Part shown: one piece after another, positions 32,907 through 42,121 of the stretch
Layout of the letters: every line of letters starts with the position of its first letter
Numbering within the stretch: the stretch's first letter is position 1
Position numbers and translations under genes: made by a program
NCBI GenBank assembly: GCA_963826475.1
Contig: CAWGXC010000003.1
Coordinates: 1,984,001 to 2,048,000 of the forward strand
DNA from: RHKX01 sp963826475
GTDB lineage: Bacteria > Actinomycetota > Thermoleophilia > Solirubrobacterales > 70-9
Direction of reading: 5' to 3'
Length of the DNA stretch: 64,000 nucleotides
The notes under the pieces: model-generated
The model's database searches: none
Told to the model about the DNA's origin: nothing
Seen by the model: the letters and a program-made list of their open reading frames with translations, nothing else

Positions 32907-33719
32907 ATGGTCGACGGCGCCGCGGTGAAGGCAACGCAGAAGGCGATGTGGACGTCAGGGGATTACGCGGAGGTCGCGCGGACGATCGAATCCGCGGCGA
33001 ACGGCCTGATCGGAAGGCTGGAGATCGAACCGGGCCAGGAGCTTCTGGATGTCGCATGCGGCACCGGAAACGCCTCCCTCCCGGCCGCCGAGGCGGGCGC
33101 GAAGGTCACCGGCCTCGACCTGACGCCGAAGCTGCTGGCCGTCGCAAGGGAGCGTGCGGCTGCCGCCGGGGTCGACGTCGAGTTCGTCGAGGGTGACGCC
33201 GAGAACCTGCCCTTCGACGCCGCCTCCTTCGATCGTGTCGTCTCCGTCTTCGGGGTGATGTTCGCGCCGGATCAGCAGCGGGGAGCCGACGAGCTCGTCC
33301 GGGTGGCGCGGCCCGGCGGTCGGATCGGCGTGTGCGCTTGGACTCCGGAGGGGATCAACGGGAGGATGTTCGGGGTGATGGGAGCGCACATGCCTCCGCC
33401 GCCTCCGGGCTTTTCACCGCCGGTGCTCTGGGGAAGCGAGGAGCGAATCCGGGAGCTGTTCGGCAAGCATGGCCTCGAACCACAATTCGAGCGGCATACG
33501 ACGACCTTCGAGGACGAGTCCATCGAGCATTGGGTCAGCTTCCACGAGCACGCGCTCGGACCGGTCGTGATGGCGAAGTCGGCACTCGAACCGCAGGGCA
33601 GGTGGGAGGCCGCGCGCGCCGATCTGGTCGGGCTCTACGAGGAAGCCAACGAGGCTGAGGACGGCTCGATGAGGGTGCAGGCTGAATACCTGCTCACCAC
33701 GCTCGTGCTCCCCGGCTAG
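32907..33719 (+). CDS. Class I SAM-dependent methyltransferase
   Basis: 270 residues. LLDVACGTGNASLPAAEAGA is motif I; VTGLDLTPKLLAVARERA and GDAENLPFDAASFDRVVSVF follow in UbiE/CoQ5-like order. Substrate unknown. ATG at 32907 follows CAGGAG; TTG at 32901 is the alternative. Resembles the methyltransferase at 42122 in layout. Confidence 0.82.
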   Translation: MVDGAAVKATQKAMWTSGDYAEVARTIESAANGLIGRLEIEPGQELLDVACGTGNASLPAAEAGAKVTGLDLTPKLLAVARERAAAAGVDVEFVEGDAENLPFDAASFDRVVSVFGVMFAPDQQRGADELVRVARPGGRIGVCAWTPEGINGRMFGVMGAHMPPPPPGFSPPVLWGSEERIRELFGKHGLEPQFERHTTTFEDESIEHWVSFHEHALGPVVMAKSALEPQGRWEAARADLVGLYEEANEAEDGSMRVQAEYLLTTLVLPG

Positions 33720-33739
33720 GCGACGGTCGAGCGCCTCGC

Positions 33740-33745
33740 TAACGT
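33740..33745 (+). promoter_or_regulatory. -10 element (TAACGT) of lipA
   Basis: TAACGT ends 7 nt before the GTG at 33753, in a 33-nt gap with no Shine-Dalgarno; leaderless start predicted. Confidence 0.4.
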
Positions 33746-33752
33746 AGACGGG

Positions 33753-34730
33753 GTGAGCACGCCACCCCCCGTTGAAGCGCCCGAGCGAGAGCACAAGACC
33801 CGCTCGCGCGCGCGCCCCGGCGGGATCGCGATCGAGAAGGTCGCCGGGCGTCCGTTCCGCGAGCGCAAGCCGCCGTGGCTGAAGGTTCCCGCCCCGGGCG
33901 GGCCCAAGTACCGCGAGCTCAAGGCGCAGATCCACGGCGAGCGCCTGCACACGGTCTGCGAGGAGGCGAACTGCCCCAACGTCGGCGAGTGCTGGGAGCG
34001 CGGGACCGCGACCTTCATGATCCTCGGCGATACCTGCACCCGCCGTTGCGGCTTCTGCAACGTCAACACGGGCAAGCCGACCTGGAACGACCCGCTCGAG
34101 CCGGCTCGGGTCGCCCGCTCGGTCGCGCAGATGGGCCTCAAGCACGCGGTGATCACATCCGTCGACCGCGACGACCTTCCCGACTACGGGGCGAGCGCCT
34201 TCGTCGGGGTCATCCGCTCGATCCGGATGCAGGCGCCGGGATGCAAGGTCGAGATCCTGACGCCCGACTTCCGCGGCCAGGAGATGCCGCTGGCGAAGGT
34301 CATCGCCGAGAAGCCCGACGTCTTCAACCACAACTGCGAGGTCGTCCCGCGGCTCTACCCGATCGCCCGCCGCGGCTCGGAGTTCCTCCGATCGGCTCGC
34401 GTCCTGCGCAACGCCAAGGAGATGGGCGGCCCCGAAGTGATCACGAAGTCGGGGCTGATGGTCGGCCTCGGCGAGAGCTTCGAGGAGATGGTCGACACCT
34501 TCGGCCAGCTGCGCGACCACCGCGTCCAGGTGCTCACCGTCGGCCAGTACCTGCGGCCGACCGAGCGGCACCTTCCGGTCGTTCGCTACTGGGAGCCGGA
34601 GGAGTTCGACGCCCTTGCCGCCGAGGCGCGCAAGATCGGCTTCGAGTCGGTCGCGGCCGGGCCGCTGGTCCGCTCGAGCTATCACGCGGACGAGAGCGCC
34701 CGCGAGGCGCTCGCCGCCTCGGCGGGCTGA
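33753..34730 (+). CDS. lipA: Lipoyl synthase LipA (radical SAM)
   Basis: 325 residues. Inserts two sulfurs into octanoyl-E2 to finish lipoate. Auxiliary cluster CEEANCPNVGEC, radical-SAM cluster CTRRCGFCNV, and the RSSY motif with the Ser that ligates the auxiliary cluster are all present. GTG start. Works with LipB (4251) and serves both E2s of the window, although it is about 29 kb from them. Confidence 0.96.
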   Translation: MSTPPPVEAPEREHKTRSRARPGGIAIEKVAGRPFRERKPPWLKVPAPGGPKYRELKAQIHGERLHTVCEEANCPNVGECWERGTATFMILGDTCTRRCGFCNVNTGKPTWNDPLEPARVARSVAQMGLKHAVITSVDRDDLPDYGASAFVGVIRSIRMQAPGCKVEILTPDFRGQEMPLAKVIAEKPDVFNHNCEVVPRLYPIARRGSEFLRSARVLRNAKEMGGPEVITKSGLMVGLGESFEEMVDTFGQLRDHRVQVLTVGQYLRPTERHLPVVRYWEPEEFDALAAEARKIGFESVAAGPLVRSSYHADESAREALAASAG

Positions 34731-34771
34731 CGCGCTCCCCCGCTCGGGCCGGATTCCGGCCTGAGCGCCTT

Positions 34772-34777
34772 TAGGCT
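34772..34777 (+). promoter_or_regulatory. -10 element (TAGGCT) of the rhomboid operon
   Basis: TAGGCT ends 9 nt before the GTG at 34787; no Shine-Dalgarno. Confidence 0.35.
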
Positions 34778-34786
34778 CACCGGGCC

Positions 34787-35623
34787 GTGATCCCGCTCAA
34801 GGACAACGTGCCGACGGGGCGATTCCCGCTGATCACCGTCGTGCTGATCGCGATCAACCTCTGCGTCTTCGGATGGCAGCTGACCCTGCCGACCGATCGC
34901 GCCTCCACGACCGAGCTTCAGACCGCCGGGATCTCCGAGCGAGATCAGGCGACGATCGAGTACGGGGCGATCCCCTTTCGCCTCACCCATCCGGGAGGCG
35001 AGTGCGGGGTTGCTCCGGGAAGGGTCGTGTGCGGGAGCGGCGGCGTGGTGGAGGCCGGCGGCGCGGAGGGCTCCCCTATTCCCGACGACCTCGATGCGCC
35101 GGCGTGGTGGGTGACGCTGCTCACCTCGATGTTCATGCACGCCGGCTTCCTGCACATCGGCTTCAACCTGCTGTTCCTCTGGATCTTCGGCAACAACGTC
35201 GAGGACGCGATGGGCCGTGGCCGCTTCGTTCTCTTCTATCTGCTCGCGGGGTTGGTGGCCGCCTACGCGCAGGCCGGGCTCGACCTCAACTCGACCGTGC
35301 CATCGATCGGGGCGTCTGGGGCGATCGCGGGGGTGCTGGGCGCCTACGCGGTCCTGCATCCCAAAGCGCGGGTCCTGAGCCTCATCGTCGTCGTCTTCTT
35401 CGTGACCCTGATCGAGGTGCCCGCCCTCGTCCTGCTGGCGGCGTGGTTCCTGCTCCAGTTCATCCCGGCGGTCGGCCAGCTCGCCTCCTCCGACCTCGCC
35501 GGTGGGGGTGGCGGCGGCGTCGCTTACCTCGCCCATATCGGGGGCTTCCTGTTCGGGCTGGCGACGATCCACCTCTTCGCCCGCCGGCGCAAACCCCCCG
35601 ATCCGCCGATCCCTGTGTACTGA
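34787..35623 (+). CDS. Rhomboid family intramembrane serine protease
   Basis: 278 residues, about six membrane helices. Active Ser in GASGAIAG, His in AYLAHIGGFLFG, and oxyanion residues in MHAGFLHIGFNLLFL. An extra loop of about 65 residues with two Cys (GGECGV, VVCGSG) lies between helix 1 and helix 2, outside the membrane. Cleaves membrane proteins; substrate unknown. Followed at 6 nt by a small membrane protein. Confidence 0.9.
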   Translation: MIPLKDNVPTGRFPLITVVLIAINLCVFGWQLTLPTDRASTTELQTAGISERDQATIEYGAIPFRLTHPGGECGVAPGRVVCGSGGVVEAGGAEGSPIPDDLDAPAWWVTLLTSMFMHAGFLHIGFNLLFLWIFGNNVEDAMGRGRFVLFYLLAGLVAAYAQAGLDLNSTVPSIGASGAIAGVLGAYAVLHPKARVLSLIVVVFFVTLIEVPALVLLAAWFLLQFIPAVGQLASSDLAGGGGGGVAYLAHIGGFLFGLATIHLFARRRKPPDPPIPVY

Positions 35624-35629
35624 GGACGG

Positions 35630-35830
35630 ATGAGCGCAGGACACCGCACCACCTCGATCGTCATCGCCGGGATCTTCTTCCTGCTCGTCTTCGGCGGGCT
35701 GACCGTGGTGGCGCTCTCCAGCGCCGAGCTCAACGTCGCCACCGTCGTGATCGCCGCGATCTCGCTGTTCGTCATGGTCGCGGTGACCTCGGCCCTGGTC
35801 GGCGCCGTCCGCAACCCGCCTGAGGAATGA
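35630..35830 (+). CDS. Small two-helix membrane protein
   Basis: 66 residues with two hydrophobic segments (about 8-30 and 35-60). No family recognised. ATG at 35630 sits 6 nt after the rhomboid stop and the ORF overlaps the next gene by ATGA, so it is very likely translated. Confidence 0.6.
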   Translation: MSAGHRTTSIVIAGIFFLLVFGGLTVVALSSAELNVATVVIAAISLFVMVAVTSALVGAVRNPPEE

Positions 35831-36405
35831 GCGAGCGGGGTCGGCTCCGCGCCCCGGCGCTCGGCGTGCTCTTCCTCGTCGGCGCCGTCGGCGGGTTGAT
35901 CGGGGACATGTGCCACGTCGAGTCGGGGACGACCGTCTATCTCGACGATCCGCTCCCGTACGTCTGGAAGAGCCAGCTCTGGTTTCCGCTCATGGTCGGC
36001 GGCGGCACCGCGGCGCTCGGTTGGATCCGCGTGCGGCTGGCCGGCGCCGGAGCAGGGGCGGGGGCGCCGCGCGATGCGGCGGCGATGATCGCGGCCGTGA
36101 TCGGCCTCTACGCGCTGACCGCGCTGTTGCGCGGGGAGCCACAGGCGAGTGGCGCCGTCGCCGCTTACGCGGTCGGAACGCTGATCTGCGCTCGCTGGGC
36201 GCGCGACCGCGCTGACCTGATCTGCGGGGTGCTCGCCGCCGGCATCGGTGTCGGCGCCGAGATCGTCCTCAGCGCGGCGGGGGTATTCGAGTACGCCCCC
36301 GGCGTCGAGCAGGTCGCGGGCGTCGCGATCTGGCTGCCGGCGCTTTACATGGCCTACGGGGTGGTCGCCGCCAGGCTGGGCTCGATGCTGGTGGAGCGGA
36401 CCTGA
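35827..36405 (+). CDS. Polytopic membrane protein of unknown function
   Basis: 192 residues, about five to six hydrophobic helices, with GDMCHVESGTTVY and PYVWKSQLWFPLMVGGGTA between the first two. The layout faintly recalls INSIG-like proteins, which is low confidence. Its stop codon directly abuts the 3' end of the convergent tRNA-Ala. Confidence 0.6.
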   Translation: MSERGRLRAPALGVLFLVGAVGGLIGDMCHVESGTTVYLDDPLPYVWKSQLWFPLMVGGGTAALGWIRVRLAGAGAGAGAPRDAAAMIAAVIGLYALTALLRGEPQASGAVAAYAVGTLICARWARDRADLICGVLAAGIGVGAEIVLSAAGVFEYAPGVEQVAGVAIWLPALYMAYGVVAARLGSMLVERT

Positions 36406-36479
36406 TGGAGCCAGTGGGATTCGAACCCACGACCTCCGCGTTGCAAACGCGGCGCTCTAGCCAACTGAGCTATGGCCCC
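36406..36479 (-). tRNA. tRNA-Ala (anticodon UGC)
   Basis: 74 nt, full cloverleaf. Acceptor GGGGCCA pairs with TGGCTCC and contains the G3:U70 alanine identity pair; anticodon stem CCGCG/CGCGG with loop TTTGCAA; T-arm GTTCGAATC. The 3' CCA is not encoded. Confidence 0.96.
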
Positions 36480-36489
36480 GTGGCCGAGA

Positions 36490-36495
36490 ATTGTA
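36490..36495 (-). promoter_or_regulatory. -10 element (TACAAT) of tRNA-Ala(UGC)
   Basis: TACAAT on the minus strand, close to consensus, ends about 10 nt before the tRNA 5' end. Confidence 0.5.
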
Positions 36496-36588
36496 CGAGG
36501 GCACCTCTCTCACTCCAGGTTGCCTCCCACCGATCGAACGGTGCTGTGCGAGGATCAGCCCCGCTGAGTCCGCGACGGGAGGAGAACG

Positions 36589-37875
36589 ATGGCGACACAG
36601 ACTGAGGAGGTCGACCCACGCGCGGCGCGGGCGAAGCTCTCCGACCTCGAGGTGGTGCGACATCACTTCGACCGGGCGTGGGACAGCCTCGGCTACGACG
36701 ACGACATCCGTCAGATCTTCTGGGAGCCGTATCGGGAGGTCACCGTCCAGATCCCGATCAAGACGGCCGATGGCACCACACGCGTCTACCGGGGGTATCG
36801 GATCCAGCACAACGGTGCGCGGGGCCCGTACAAGGGCGGCGTCCGTTTTCACCCTGAAGTCGACATCGACGAGGTCCGCTCGCTCGCCTCGATGATGACC
36901 TGGAAGACGGCTATCGCGGGCGTCCCGTTCGGCGGCGCCAAGGGCGGCGTCAACGTCGACGTCGACGACCTCACGAAGGCGGAGCTACAGCGGGTGGCGC
37001 GCGGCTTCATGGACAAGATCTCGAAGGTGCTGGGTCCCACCCGTGACATCCCGGCGCCCGACATGAACACCAATGCCCAGGTGATGGCCTGGATGATGGA
37101 CCAGTACGGCAAGCTCCATGGCCACACGCCGGCGATCGTCACCGGCAAGCCGATCTCGCTCGAGGGCTCCTACGGGCGCGAGGCCGCCACCGGCCGCGGC
37201 TGCGTGTTCATGTTCGGCGAGGCCGCACCGAAGATCGGCCTCGAGCCCAAGAACACGCGCTTCGTCGTCCAGGGCTTCGGCAACGTCGGCTCGTGGTTCG
37301 CGCGGATCATGCAGGGCCTCGGGGCGAAGATGATCGGCGTATCCGATGCCTATGGAGCGATCCGCAACGACGACGGGATCGACGCCCACGCGCTCGTTCG
37401 CCACATGGAACAGGACGGCGGCAAGCTGGTGGAGTTCACGAACGCCGAGGAGATCAGCGCCGGTGACCTCTACGAGATCCCCTGTGACGTCTTCCTCCCG
37501 GCGGCGCTCGGCGGCATGCTCCACGCCGACAATGCGGACCTCATCGACTGCAAGATGATCATCGAGGGCGCCAACAATCCGACCACGTTCGAGGCCGACG
37601 ACATCTTCAACGACAAGGGCATCGTCGTGATCCCGGATCTGATGGCGAACGCGGGCGGGGTCGTCGCCTCCTACTTCGAGTGGGTGCAGAACCTCCAGCA
37701 CTTCCGCTGGGACGAGGAGGAGGTCAACTCCAAGCTAGGGAAGGTCCTCCGCAAGGCCTACGGAGAGGTCGCCGCCCGGTCCGATCGGGAGCGGCAGTCG
37801 CTGCGCACCGCCGCCTTCGAGACCGCGATCGAGCGGGTCGTCGAGGCGTCGAGGACCCGCGGCTACTTCGACTGA
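36589..37875 (+). CDS. gdhA: Glutamate dehydrogenase (Glu/Leu/Phe/Val family)
   Basis: 428 residues, hexameric GDH type. RGYRIQHNGARGPYKGGVRF, MTWKTAIAGVPFGGAKGGV with catalytic Lys, DIPAPDMNT and QGFGNVGSWFA (NAD-type GxGxxG) are visible. Interconverts glutamate and 2-oxoglutarate plus ammonia. A GGGAGGAG ribosome site precedes the ATG. Distinct from the shorter leucine/valine enzyme at 15021. Confidence 0.93.
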   Translation: MATQTEEVDPRAARAKLSDLEVVRHHFDRAWDSLGYDDDIRQIFWEPYREVTVQIPIKTADGTTRVYRGYRIQHNGARGPYKGGVRFHPEVDIDEVRSLASMMTWKTAIAGVPFGGAKGGVNVDVDDLTKAELQRVARGFMDKISKVLGPTRDIPAPDMNTNAQVMAWMMDQYGKLHGHTPAIVTGKPISLEGSYGREAATGRGCVFMFGEAAPKIGLEPKNTRFVVQGFGNVGSWFARIMQGLGAKMIGVSDAYGAIRNDDGIDAHALVRHMEQDGGKLVEFTNAEEISAGDLYEIPCDVFLPAALGGMLHADNADLIDCKMIIEGANNPTTFEADDIFNDKGIVVIPDLMANAGGVVASYFEWVQNLQHFRWDEEEVNSKLGKVLRKAYGEVAARSDRERQSLRTAAFETAIERVVEASRTRGYFD

Positions 37876-37903
37876 ACAGTCAACCTCCCGGCGAGTGCCC
37901 GGG

Positions 37904-38749
37904 TCAGTCGTCGTCGAAGTCGAAGTCTTTCGGGGCCCCTTGCTCGAACCAGAGGCGCTCCCCCTCCGGAGCGTCCTGAAGGAAGTCGGGGGTCTCCTCG
38001 AGCAGATCCTCCCCCTCCTCATCGCCCTCGCCCTCGCCGTCGACTACGGGCGGAGGAGCGGCTGGATCGGCGAGCGACGACTCGTTCTCACCGGTCTCGA
38101 GCGCGAGGTCGTCGGGATCCTCCTCGAAGGGCGAATCGGCCAGCGGGACTTCGGGGGGCTGCGCAGGCGCGGCGGGAGCGGGTGCCTCCTCGTCGAGGTC
38201 GAGGCCCAGGTCGCCGAAGTCGATCTCACCCGAGTCGAAGATCGCATGCTCGGGCGCCTCCGGGGGTTCTCCGGGCGAGGGCTCTGCCGCCTCGGTGGCG
38301 GGCGGCTCCTCCGCGGGTTGCGGCCTCTCCTCGATCGGCAGCGGGGCCTCGTCGGAGGGCGGCTCCTCCATCGGTGGCGGTGGCGCGGGGTGATCGGCCG
38401 TCTCCCCGAGCTCGGGGTAATCGGCGCGAGCCGCCTCGGCGGGAGTCGACTCCGCCGGAACGATCCGCGTGGGTTCCTCCTCGGCCGCAGCCCACTCGGA
38501 CGACTCACCTGAATCGCCGCCGAAGTCGAAGAATCCACCGGCCGGCTCGGTCTCGGCGCGCACTTCAGACTGCGCGTCGCCGGCGGGGTCGGGCACCGCG
38601 GCGCTCTCGCCGGTCGAGTACTCCGGATCGCCCGGGCGCGTGGCCGGTCCGAACGCTTCGTTCTCGAGGCGTTCAAGGTCGTCGCTCTCGGCGCCGTGCT
38701 GGCGCTTCAGCTCGAGGTGCTCTCGGATCGCGTCGTCGAGGATTCCCAT
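37904..38749 (-). CDS. Acidic Pro/Glu-rich protein with conserved N-terminus
   Basis: 281 residues. Only the first 30 or so (MGILDDAIREHLELKRQHGA) look ordered: an amphipathic helix that I recall from actinobacterial proteins of unknown function. The rest is low-complexity Glu/Asp/Pro with repeated short DFG/DFD motifs and ends in DFDFDDD. Probably an intrinsically disordered cytoplasmic protein. The ATG at 38749 is preferred; upstream codons lack protein character. It lies 55 nt behind the cyclase gene and may be co-transcribed. Confidence 0.6.
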   Translation of the reverse strand: MGILDDAIREHLELKRQHGAESDDLERLENEAFGPATRPGDPEYSTGESAAVPDPAGDAQSEVRAETEPAGGFFDFGGDSGESSEWAAAEEEPTRIVPAESTPAEAARADYPELGETADHPAPPPPMEEPPSDEAPLPIEERPQPAEEPPATEAAEPSPGEPPEAPEHAIFDSGEIDFGDLGLDLDEEAPAPAAPAQPPEVPLADSPFEEDPDDLALETGENESSLADPAAPPPVVDGEGEGDEEGEDLLEETPDFLQDAPEGERLWFEQGAPKDFDFDDD

Positions 38750-38804
38750 GCGGTTTGGAAGAGTTGCAGATAGCGGGCCCCAAGACGGGGCCGGCCAATT
38801 CCGC

Positions 38805-40715
38805 CTAGCTTCGCCGTGAGCGCGGGTTCCCCTGCGGCGGTCCACCTGCAACCGGCTCGGAGAGCCCCACCTGATTCTTGCCGGCGCGCTTCGCGCGGTA
38901 CAGAGCGTCGTCGGCGGCGGAGATCAGCGACCTCGCGTCCGCGCCGTCACTGGGGATGCTGGCGACGCCGAAGCTGGCCGTCACCTCCATCGGCTCATGA
39001 TCGGGTCCCATCGACACGCGAGTCAGCTCGATCCGTCGCCGTAGGCGCTCGGCGACCTCCGCGGCCCCTTCCGTCCCCGTCTCCGGCAGCGCCAGGACGA
39101 ACTCCTCGCCGCCGTAGCGGGCCGAGAGGTCGATGCCGCGCGACTCGATCCGCAGCACGCGTCCGATCTCCTCCAGCACGCGATCGCCCTGCAGGTGACC
39201 GTACGCGTCGTTGATGCCCTTGAAGTTGTCGATGTCGATCAGGATCAGGGCGAGCTCGCCACCGTGGCGCTCGATCCGGGCCACCTCCTGATCGAGCCAC
39301 TCGCTGAATCGGCGATGGTTGGAGATCCCGGTCAGATCATCCGTGATGGCCTGCTCGGCGACGCGCTCGTGCAGACCGATGTTCTCGATCGAGACGACGG
39401 TCTGGCGCAGGAGATATCGGAGCACCTCGCGCTCGCGCGGCTCGAACGGCTGCCCGCGGCGGGCGACGGCGATCGTGCACAGGACCGATTCCGGACGGCG
39501 TCGATCCATGATCGCCGTAGCGATGGCGTGGCGGTCGTCCTCGCTGGCGCCCCCGATCCCGCGATTGGCGGCGGCATCGGCGCCGGCCGCATCGAGGACG
39601 GAATCCAGCACCGACGGCGATTCGTCGGAGACCATGATCTCGGGCTTCTCGGGCGGGTCGCTGAGCACCACCCGTCCCGCCTCCGCGTTGCATGCGCTCG
39701 CTGCGGTCTCCGTGACGATCTCCAGCAGCGCGTGGCGATCGAGCCCGGAGGCGAACGCTTCCCCGAGTCGCTGCACGGAGTCATCGAGCTCCTCGCGCTG
39801 GCGATCGAGCTCGCTGAGCTGCGCCTTCAGCCTCCGGCTCATCTTGTTGAACTCGCGGGCGAGAGCTGCCATCTCGTCATTGCCCTCGACCGGCACGTCA
39901 CGACTGAAGTCCCCGTCGCCGATCCGGCGCGCGGCGTCGAGCATCGCTGCGATCCGCCTCTGCATTGCTGCCAGCAGGAGGGCGATCAGGCCGATCGCAA
40001 CCGCGAAGAAGGCGAGCAGGATTATCGCGACGAGGGGCTCTGAGGCGACGAACCCAGCTTCCCGCGGTGCGAGCAAGACGAGTCGAGCGTCAGCCGGGGC
40101 GCCGCTGAGGTTGAGCGATGCCGCCCGCAACTCGGCGCCACTGGAATCCCGCACGATCTCTGTGCGCGAGCCTGGTTCGGGAAGCAGCTGGCCCCCGAGG
40201 TCCGTCGTCGACGCAATCACGCCACCGTCGGTCTCGATCACGCCGTCGCGCCCCGTCAGCCTCTTGACCTGCGCGAGATAGGACCTCGGGGTCATCGTCG
40301 CGACCTTGACCACCCCCGCGGCCTCGCCGCTCGAGAGCCTCACGACGCTCGAGCCGACACCGATGGCCGTGCTCGGGCCGGCGGCCGCGATCCTCTTCCC
40401 GCCGGGCGCGGTGATCGCCACCGCCACCACCCCCGGACCTCGGACTTCATCCCGGACGATCCGCTCGAGCGCGGATCGATCAGAGTCCCTCAGGGGCTTG
40501 CGGGCCTCGGCCGCAATCCGATCCGCCTGCCGGGGGGCGGCGCGGAGCGCAGTGTCATAGACGCCCCTCGCCGTCGTCAATCCTGCATCGAGACGGGCAT
40601 CGGCCCTGCCGTCGCGCGAATGGCTGGTCACCTGCATGACCAGTACGGCGACGGCGACCATGGGCAACGCGACGATCGCGAAGAAGTAGAAGGTGAGTCT
40701 GCGCCGGAAGGTCAT
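38805..40715 (-). CDS. Membrane-bound diguanylate cyclase (sensor-HAMP-GAF-GGDEF)
   Basis: 636 residues. Membrane helix 1 (about 8-28), an extracytoplasmic sensor region (30-225), helix 2 (about 228-250), HAMP (RIGDGDFSRDVPVEGNDEMA), a coiled linker, a GAF-like domain (about 320-460) and a C-terminal GGDEF domain. The active site is RYGGEEFVLALPETG (around residue 535), and RGID five residues upstream is an intact inhibitory I-site. Makes c-di-GMP under product feedback. No EAL domain. Confidence 0.92.
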   Translation of the reverse strand: MTFRRRLTFYFFAIVALPMVAVAVLVMQVTSHSRDGRADARLDAGLTTARGVYDTALRAAPRQADRIAAEARKPLRDSDRSALERIVRDEVRGPGVVAVAITAPGGKRIAAAGPSTAIGVGSSVVRLSSGEAAGVVKVATMTPRSYLAQVKRLTGRDGVIETDGGVIASTTDLGGQLLPEPGSRTEIVRDSSGAELRAASLNLSGAPADARLVLLAPREAGFVASEPLVAIILLAFFAVAIGLIALLLAAMQRRIAAMLDAARRIGDGDFSRDVPVEGNDEMAALAREFNKMSRRLKAQLSELDRQREELDDSVQRLGEAFASGLDRHALLEIVTETAASACNAEAGRVVLSDPPEKPEIMVSDESPSVLDSVLDAAGADAAANRGIGGASEDDRHAIATAIMDRRRPESVLCTIAVARRGQPFEPREREVLRYLLRQTVVSIENIGLHERVAEQAITDDLTGISNHRRFSEWLDQEVARIERHGGELALILIDIDNFKGINDAYGHLQGDRVLEEIGRVLRIESRGIDLSARYGGEEFVLALPETGTEGAAEVAERLRRRIELTRVSMGPDHEPMEVTASFGVASIPSDGADARSLISAADDALYRAKRAGKNQVGLSEPVAGGPPQGNPRSRRS

Positions 40716-40755
40716 CGAATCTCGTTGGCATCTATCGGCCCGCTTGGGAAACCCC

Positions 40756-40784
40756 GTGAACGGATCGGCCTCAGCAAGTATTCT
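40756..40784 (+). promoter_or_regulatory. Promoter of tRNA-Ala(CGC)
   Basis: TATTCT (40779-40784) lies 25 nt before the tRNA; 17 nt further upstream GTGAAC (40756-40761) is a weak -35. Confidence 0.4.
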
Positions 40785-40809
40785 GAGCGGTGCGGGTAAA
40801 GCCGCGCTT

Positions 40810-40882
<73 letters not shown>

Positions 40883-41042
40883 TTCTCGAACTCCCTGCAA
40901 ATGGCCGGACGAAGCCGGCACGCACTGCATCACCCCGGTCCCTCGCGGTCGCCCTTCCCCGCCGATGCGGTGCCCATAGGGAGAGCGCTGCGAACGGTGA
41001 GGGGCCCGCTTTGAGCAGGTGCGCTTGGGAACACGCGATGCG

Positions 41043-41048
41043 TAGGAT
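41043..41048 (+). promoter_or_regulatory. -10 element (TAGGAT) of the hydrolase gene
   Basis: TAGGAT ends 6 nt before the ATG at 41055. The 172-nt gap since the tRNA holds nothing else recognisable. Confidence 0.4.
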
Positions 41049-41054
41049 GCGCTG

Positions 41055-41990
41055 ATGCCAGCCGAACCCCGCTCCGAGAGGAGCGAGCTGTATTTCCAGT
41101 CCGGCGACGCGCGTTGCCACGCCTGGCTCTACACGCCGGACGAAATTTCCGCAGAGGCGAGGCCGCCCATCATCGTGATGGCGCATGGCCTTGGTGCCGT
41201 GAAGGCCCTGCGTCTATCGGCGTTCGCCGAACGCTTCCAGGCAGAGGGCTATGCCTGCTTGGTCTTCGACTATCGGCATTTCGGCGAGAGCGAGGGAGAG
41301 CCGCGAGAACTCTTGAGCATCAAGCGTCAACGCGCAGACTGGCGGGCCGCAATTGAGTTCGCCCGCTCGCTCCCCGAGGTGGACGCTCGCCGAGTTGTGG
41401 CTTGGGGGACATCCTTCGGTGGAGGCCACGCGATCGTCACCGCGGCCGACGACGCAGACATCGTTGCTGCGATCGCTCAGTGTCCCTTTACAGACGGACT
41501 TGCCTCCGCTCGGCAGGCATCGGCAGCGGGGAGCGCAAGGCTGGCAGCCGCAGCCGCGAGGGACCAGCTCGCCCGTCTTCTCGGCCGTCCACCAGTACGC
41601 GTCAAGGTCGCAGCCCGCCCTGGCGAGGTCGGGTTGATGGACCGCCCGGACGTAGTCGAAGGCTCTCTCAGATTGCTCGATGCTTCCGGGCTGAGCGAGG
41701 CGGACTTCCGCAATGACGTTCCGGCCCGGGTCGCGCCCGAGATCCCGCTCGATGCCCCCGGCCGACGAGTATCGGACGTACGTTGCCCGATTCTCTTCTG
41801 TGTCTGCGATACCGACAGCGTTGCCCCGGCCGAGGCCACCCTTCGTCACGCTGCGAAGGCTCCCCAGGGCACCGTCCACCGCTATCCGGTGGGGCATTTC
41901 GACATCTATGTGGGCGAGGAATTCGAACGTGTTGTCGCCGACCAGCTCGCCTTCCTCAAAGAGCACGTTCCGGTTCCAGCAACCGGCTGA
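41055..41990 (+). CDS. Alpha/beta hydrolase (dienelactone hydrolase/X-Pro peptidase-like)
   Basis: 311 residues. Oxyanion region MAHGLGAVKALRL, nucleophile AWGTSFGGGHA, acid Asp in CDTDSVAP and His in VGHFDIY complete the triad. The cap region 150-230 is variable. Homologues are usually annotated only as alpha/beta hydrolases. Single leaderless gene; base composition is slightly less GC-biased than that of its neighbours. Confidence 0.82.
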   Translation: MPAEPRSERSELYFQSGDARCHAWLYTPDEISAEARPPIIVMAHGLGAVKALRLSAFAERFQAEGYACLVFDYRHFGESEGEPRELLSIKRQRADWRAAIEFARSLPEVDARRVVAWGTSFGGGHAIVTAADDADIVAAIAQCPFTDGLASARQASAAGSARLAAAAARDQLARLLGRPPVRVKVAARPGEVGLMDRPDVVEGSLRLLDASGLSEADFRNDVPARVAPEIPLDAPGRRVSDVRCPILFCVCDTDSVAPAEATLRHAAKAPQGTVHRYPVGHFDIYVGEEFERVVADQLAFLKEHVPVPATG

Positions 41991-42121
41991 TCTCGACCTC
42001 GGAGGCCCACTGTGGACTGCCATGAAAGAGGGTCCTTCACCGGTGACGCTCGGCGTGTTCACCACCCAACCAGCACCGAGGAGGACCGTCCGCACTCGTG
42101 GCCAAAAGCCGCGGGCGGGCG

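Noticed and set aside
36405..36605. Plus-strand frame beginning with a GFEPTTSALQTRRSS-like peptide
   Set aside because: Read through the antisense strand of tRNA-Ala(UGC); another classic tRNA-derived false ORF.
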